Part shown: piece after piece, positions 61,745 through 64,000 of the stretch
Layout: every line of letters starts with the position of its first letter
Numbering within the stretch: the stretch's first letter is position 1
From: Lysinibacillus sp. SGAir0095
GTDB taxonomy: Bacteria > Bacillota > Bacilli > Bacillales_A > Planococcaceae
DNA: 64,000 nt
Assembly: GCF_005491425.1 (NCBI RefSeq)
Contig: NZ_CP028083.1
Span: forward strand, 1,698,001 to 1,762,000
Direction of reading: 5' to 3'
Program-made: the position numbers and the translations under genes
The notes under the pieces: model-generated
What the model was told of the DNA's origin: nothing
Databases searched by the model: none
Seen by the model: the letters and a program-made list of their open reading frames with translations, nothing else

Positions 61745-62584
61745 ATGCAAAATGTAATAGGTATTGATGCAGGGGGAACTTTAACTAAAATAGCTTATAT
61801 CAATGAACAAAGTGAAATGGATTTTATAGTATTTCCTTCAAATGATTTTTCGCAAGTGAAAGCTTGGATAGAAAATCGTCCACATATCGAAGAAATCGGT
61901 TTAACTGGAGGACGCACGAAACAGCTTTTAGACGTATTAAAAACGATGAAATCAATTCAATATTTAGTTGAATTTGAAGCAACTTTTAAAGGTGTTAAGT
62001 ATTTGTTGGAGAAAAATAGTCATCATTTTGAAAATGCCGTTATTACCAACATTGGGACAGGAACTTCAATTCATTATATGGATGGAGATAGTCATGTTCG
62101 TGTTGGTGGAACTGGTGTCGGTGGTGGAACTTTAACAGGCCTATCGACAATAATGACTGGAATTTCAGATTTTGAAAGAATTACCGCAAATGCTTCCATT
62201 GGGAGTCGTGAAGGAATTGATTTATTCGTAAAAGATATTTTTAAAGGAATGGAACCACCGATTGAGGGCCATTTGACAGCTAGTAATTTTGGAAACGTTA
62301 ACATATTAAAAAGTAAAAAACATGAAACCAATGACCTTTTAGCAACTATTCAAGGATTAGTTGGTGAGGTTATTACCACGTTAAGTATCCAATTTGCTGA
62401 AGAAAAAAAATGTGAAGGAATCATCTACATAGGCTCAACTTTAACAAATAATGAACATTTGAAACAGGTCATTGCCAACTATACAATACTGAAAAAACAT
62501 CAACCGATTTTCTTGAATGATTGTGGATTTACAGGAGCGATTGGTGCTTTATTGTATAAAGTAGAACTTTCAAAAACCAATTAA
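61745..62584 (+). CDS. coaW: Type II pantothenate kinase
   Basis: Phosphorylates pantothenate, the first step from pantothenate to CoA. 279 residues of the eukaryote/staphylococcal-like (CoaW) family: phosphate loop GIDAGGTLTKIAY at the N-terminus, NIGTGTSIHY near 105 and GGTGVGGGTLTGLS near 125. Type II enzymes are largely insensitive to CoA feedback. ATG 61745 has AAAGGAG ten bases upstream; a frame opening 12 codons earlier lacks a site. It acts on the product of panBCD at the window start. A 20-codon GTG frame with GGGAG at 61611-61673 precedes it; its coding status is doubtful. Confidence 0.9.
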   Translation: MQNVIGIDAGGTLTKIAYINEQSEMDFIVFPSNDFSQVKAWIENRPHIEEIGLTGGRTKQLLDVLKTMKSIQYLVEFEATFKGVKYLLEKNSHHFENAVITNIGTGTSIHYMDGDSHVRVGGTGVGGGTLTGLSTIMTGISDFERITANASIGSREGIDLFVKDIFKGMEPPIEGHLTASNFGNVNILKSKKHETNDLLATIQGLVGEVITTLSIQFAEEKKCEGIIYIGSTLTNNEHLKQVIANYTILKKHQPIFLNDCGFTGAIGALLYKVELSKTN

Positions 62585-62590
62585 ATATTC

Positions 62591-62631
62591 GGAATGTCTA
62601 AACCCGCAAGGGATTAAGACATTCCTTTTTT
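62591..62631 (+). terminator. Terminator of coaW
   Basis: GGAATGTCT/AGACATTCC (62591-62599/62617-62625) with six T; an inner CCC/GGG pairing extends the stem. Confidence 0.88.
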
Positions 62632-62727
62632 AATTGTATTATACAGATTAAGTTTGATTGCATAGCATATAACAATAAACTTTATTTAAATAGGTAGGGT
62701 AAAGTATAGCTCAAGATAAGGTGATAT

Positions 62728-63117
62728 TTATTTTCCTTTTAAAATAGCTTCCCTAGCTAAGGCATCTGCTGCTTTATTTTGATTATCAGGAATCCATTTA
62801 ATAAAAAACATATCAATAGTTTCGATAAGTTGTATTGCTTTTTCTAAGTATGGCTTATATTCTTCATTTTTCACATATTTTTTTTCAACTGAGGCCACAA
62901 CAATCTTAGAATCAGATCTTACGGAGATTAGGGAAGAGCCGATTTTTTTTACTTCCTCTAATGCACGGATCAAAGCCATAAATTCAGCAATGTGATTGTT
63001 TGTTTCACCAATAAATTCACTAATTTTTATAGTATGACCTTCACCTTTTATGAAAATGCCGATACCACTTGGTCCAGGATTACCAGCACTTGCACCATCA
63101 ATATAAACTTCTAACAA
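62728..63117 (-). CDS. RNase H-like protein (YpeP type)
   Basis: About 129 residues, RNase HI fold. Acidic residues of the active site are present: YIDGASAGNPGPSG, HIAEFMALIRALE, SDSKIVV and a final aspartate in NKAADALAREA. Likely hydrolyses RNA in RNA-DNA hybrids. The start is placed at TTG 63117, six bases after GGGG; a GTG at 63129 overlaps that site. Divergent from the zinc-finger gene, the same pairing as ypeP-ypeQ in B. subtilis. Confidence 0.8.
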   Translation of the reverse strand: MLEVYIDGASAGNPGPSGIGIFIKGEGHTIKISEFIGETNNHIAEFMALIRALEEVKKIGSSLISVRSDSKIVVASVEKKYVKNEEYKPYLEKAIQLIETIDMFFIKWIPDNQNKAADALAREAILKGK

Positions 63118-63212
63118 TAAGATCCCCACTTTTTCGAATGAATTATTTCAATTTAACCATATTATATCTTATTAAATTAAAAATAAGTAATTCAATACTT
63201 AGCGTGGTCACT

Positions 63213-63242
63213 TTGACAAAAGAAAAAGCGAAGTAGTAAAAT
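63213..63242 (+). promoter_or_regulatory. Sigma-A promoter of the ypeQ-like gene
   Basis: TTGACA (63213-63218), 18-bp spacing, TAAAAT (63237-63242); +1 near 63249, about 25 bases before the GTG start. Confidence 0.65.
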
Positions 63243-63272
63243 AAGGGAATGCTCATATAAAGGGGGAGTATT

Positions 63273-63467
63273 GTGAATAAAAATACAGTTATAAAAGATA
63301 TTGATGAATTAACAGACACTTATTGCAACGACTGTCCCATTAAAGGGGATTTACGCAAAAATCGCGGCAAATCAGGTGCTCACAGATTTTGTATTGAACA
63401 ATGTACTGTTGGGGAACAGTTACAATTTCTTGGGCAAGAATTGTTGAAAATATATGAAAAACGGTAA
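63273..63467 (+). CDS. ypeQ: YpeQ-like small zinc-finger protein
   Basis: 64 residues starting at GTG after GGGGGAG. Cysteine/histidine pattern: YCNDCPIK near residue 18-24, then HRFCIEQCTVGEQLQFLG near 37-52, a putative zinc site with two CxxC-like pairs. A protein of this kind follows the RNase H-like gene in Bacillus. The function is unknown. Confidence 0.8.
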   Translation: MNKNTVIKDIDELTDTYCNDCPIKGDLRKNRGKSGAHRFCIEQCTVGEQLQFLGQELLKIYEKR

Positions 63468-63689
63468 TGTATAATGCTTATTACCTATGTTTTATTTCGA
63501 AATTTTGAATGAGATAGGTAATGCCTTAGGAAAAAACGTATGATAAAGGTTTCGTTTTTTAATAATTATTTGTTTAGAATATTATTTTATGATAATATTA
63601 AGCATGTAAGTATTAGCACTCATACTTCTTAATCATTTATCTGTTTTAGGAAAAGTGCTTTATTATGAATGATTTATCCGATGAGGGTT

Positions 63690-63787
63690 AATAATATACA
63701 ATGGTTGGTTACCATAGAAGATTATCTTCTAAACCCTATTTACATAGGGTAGAAAAAGGGATGCATTTCGATGCATCCCTTTTTTTT
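63690..63787 (+). promoter_or_regulatory. Run of hairpins ending in a strong terminator
   Basis: Within 85 bp: AGAAGAT/ATCTTCT, ACCCTA/TAGGGT and GGGATGCAT/ATGCATCCC with a TTCG loop (63758-63766/63771-63779), then eight T. An A-run precedes the last stem, so it could end transcripts from either side. It may be the terminator of ypeQ, a small RNA, or the leader of the gene at 63935. The rest of 63468-63934 shows no gene. Confidence 0.55.
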
Positions 63788-63934
63788 ACCTAAAATTACT
63801 CCATAACACTATACTTTCATTTAACCTGTAATGATATTAGGGAGCGATAAAATAAGAGCACCTAAGTTGAATAAAGTAATCAACATTGGAATATTACAAT
63901 AGAAAAGCTATCCATTAGAATTGGAGTGTTAAAA

Positions 63935-64000
63935 ATGAGAGTGTTGGTTACTGGTTCCACTGGAAAATTAGGGTCAGCTTTGTTGAAACAACTGAAAGGA
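63935..64000 (+). CDS. N-terminus of a NAD(P)-binding Rossmann protein (cut by window end)
   Basis: ATG 63935 after TTGGAGTG; 22 codons are visible. VLVTGSTGKLGSALL is the T-G-x-x-G-x-x-G dinucleotide-binding start of an extended SDR / NAD-dependent epimerase. The specific activity cannot be assigned from this fragment. Confidence 0.75.
   Translation, partial: MRVLVTGSTGKLGSALLKQLKG

Noticed and set aside
1-64000. Insertion sequences, prophage genes, tRNA genes, restriction or toxin-antitoxin systems
   Set aside because: None recognised; no transposase, integrase, phage structural or tRNA-like sequence was found.

Overview
This is a low-GC, chromosomal segment of a member of the Bacillales (Firmicutes). 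Gene content and order over the first 26 kb match the Bacillus subtilis panB-dinG-aspB-asnS-dnaD-nth-ponA-recU-yprAB-gpsB-rnpB-ypsC-ypvA region. Strong AAGGAGG-type ribosome binding sites, frequent TTG/GTG starts and a type B RNase P RNA fit the same group. My impression is a Planococcaceae-like genus (Lysinibacillus/Solibacillus/Sporosarcina type), but I cannot prove that from sequence alone.

Layout. 1-2.6 kb: the pantothenate operon panBCD behind a structured leader with a terminator. 2.4-2.9 kb: a gene-free stretch with two apparent short, terminated transcripts. 2.9-10.9 kb: dinG, ypmB, aspB, asnS, dnaD, nth, ypoC. 10.95-12.4 kb: a gene-free 52-bp tandem repeat array followed by a degenerate second repeat family. 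12.5-15.8 kb (minus): ponA and recU. 15.9-20.1 kb: yppD/yppE-like genes and the MrfA/MrfB repair pair. 20.3-26.4 kb: gpsB, rnpB, a PAS-GGDEF-EAL protein, an RlmL-type methyltransferase and a second, Fe-S type DinG helicase. 26.57-27.66 kb: a second tandem array, 21 copies, again exactly 52 bp per unit.

27.7-40.3 kb is the main accessory block. A large ATPase/TPR/BTAD regulator is followed by a lipoprotein-dependent branched-chain-type ABC importer (five genes). Four tightly coupled enzymes come next: a FabH-like condensing enzyme, an alpha/beta hydrolase, a short-chain dehydrogenase and an acyl-CoA ligase. Overlapping starts and a cre-like site at the first gene suggest one catabolite-repressed uptake-and-conversion pathway for an unidentified carboxylic acid.

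40.3-42.8 kb (minus): a ba3-type cytochrome oxidase operon including a 41-residue subunit IIA gene. A perfect TGTGA-N6-TCACA site sits 41.5 bp upstream of its inferred start of transcription. 43-50.5 kb: a CheX-like protein, a Fur-box controlled 27-residue membrane peptide, a two-headed dynamin (DynA), a sulfurtransferase, an MBL-fold hydrolase and a secreted stalk-domain protein. 50.9-64 kb: malic enzyme, PepF, GdhA, a DUF188 protein that seems to start at ATA, D-serine dehydratase, a membrane diguanylate cyclase, a YisP-like prenyl synthase, an exonuclease, type II pantothenate kinase (acting downstream of panBCD in CoA synthesis), an RNase H-like protein, a YpeQ-like zinc finger protein and the start of a Rossmann-fold gene.

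The least explained signals are the 52-bp arrays, the four-enzyme/ABC cluster, several terminated intergenic transcripts and the Fur-controlled micropeptide.
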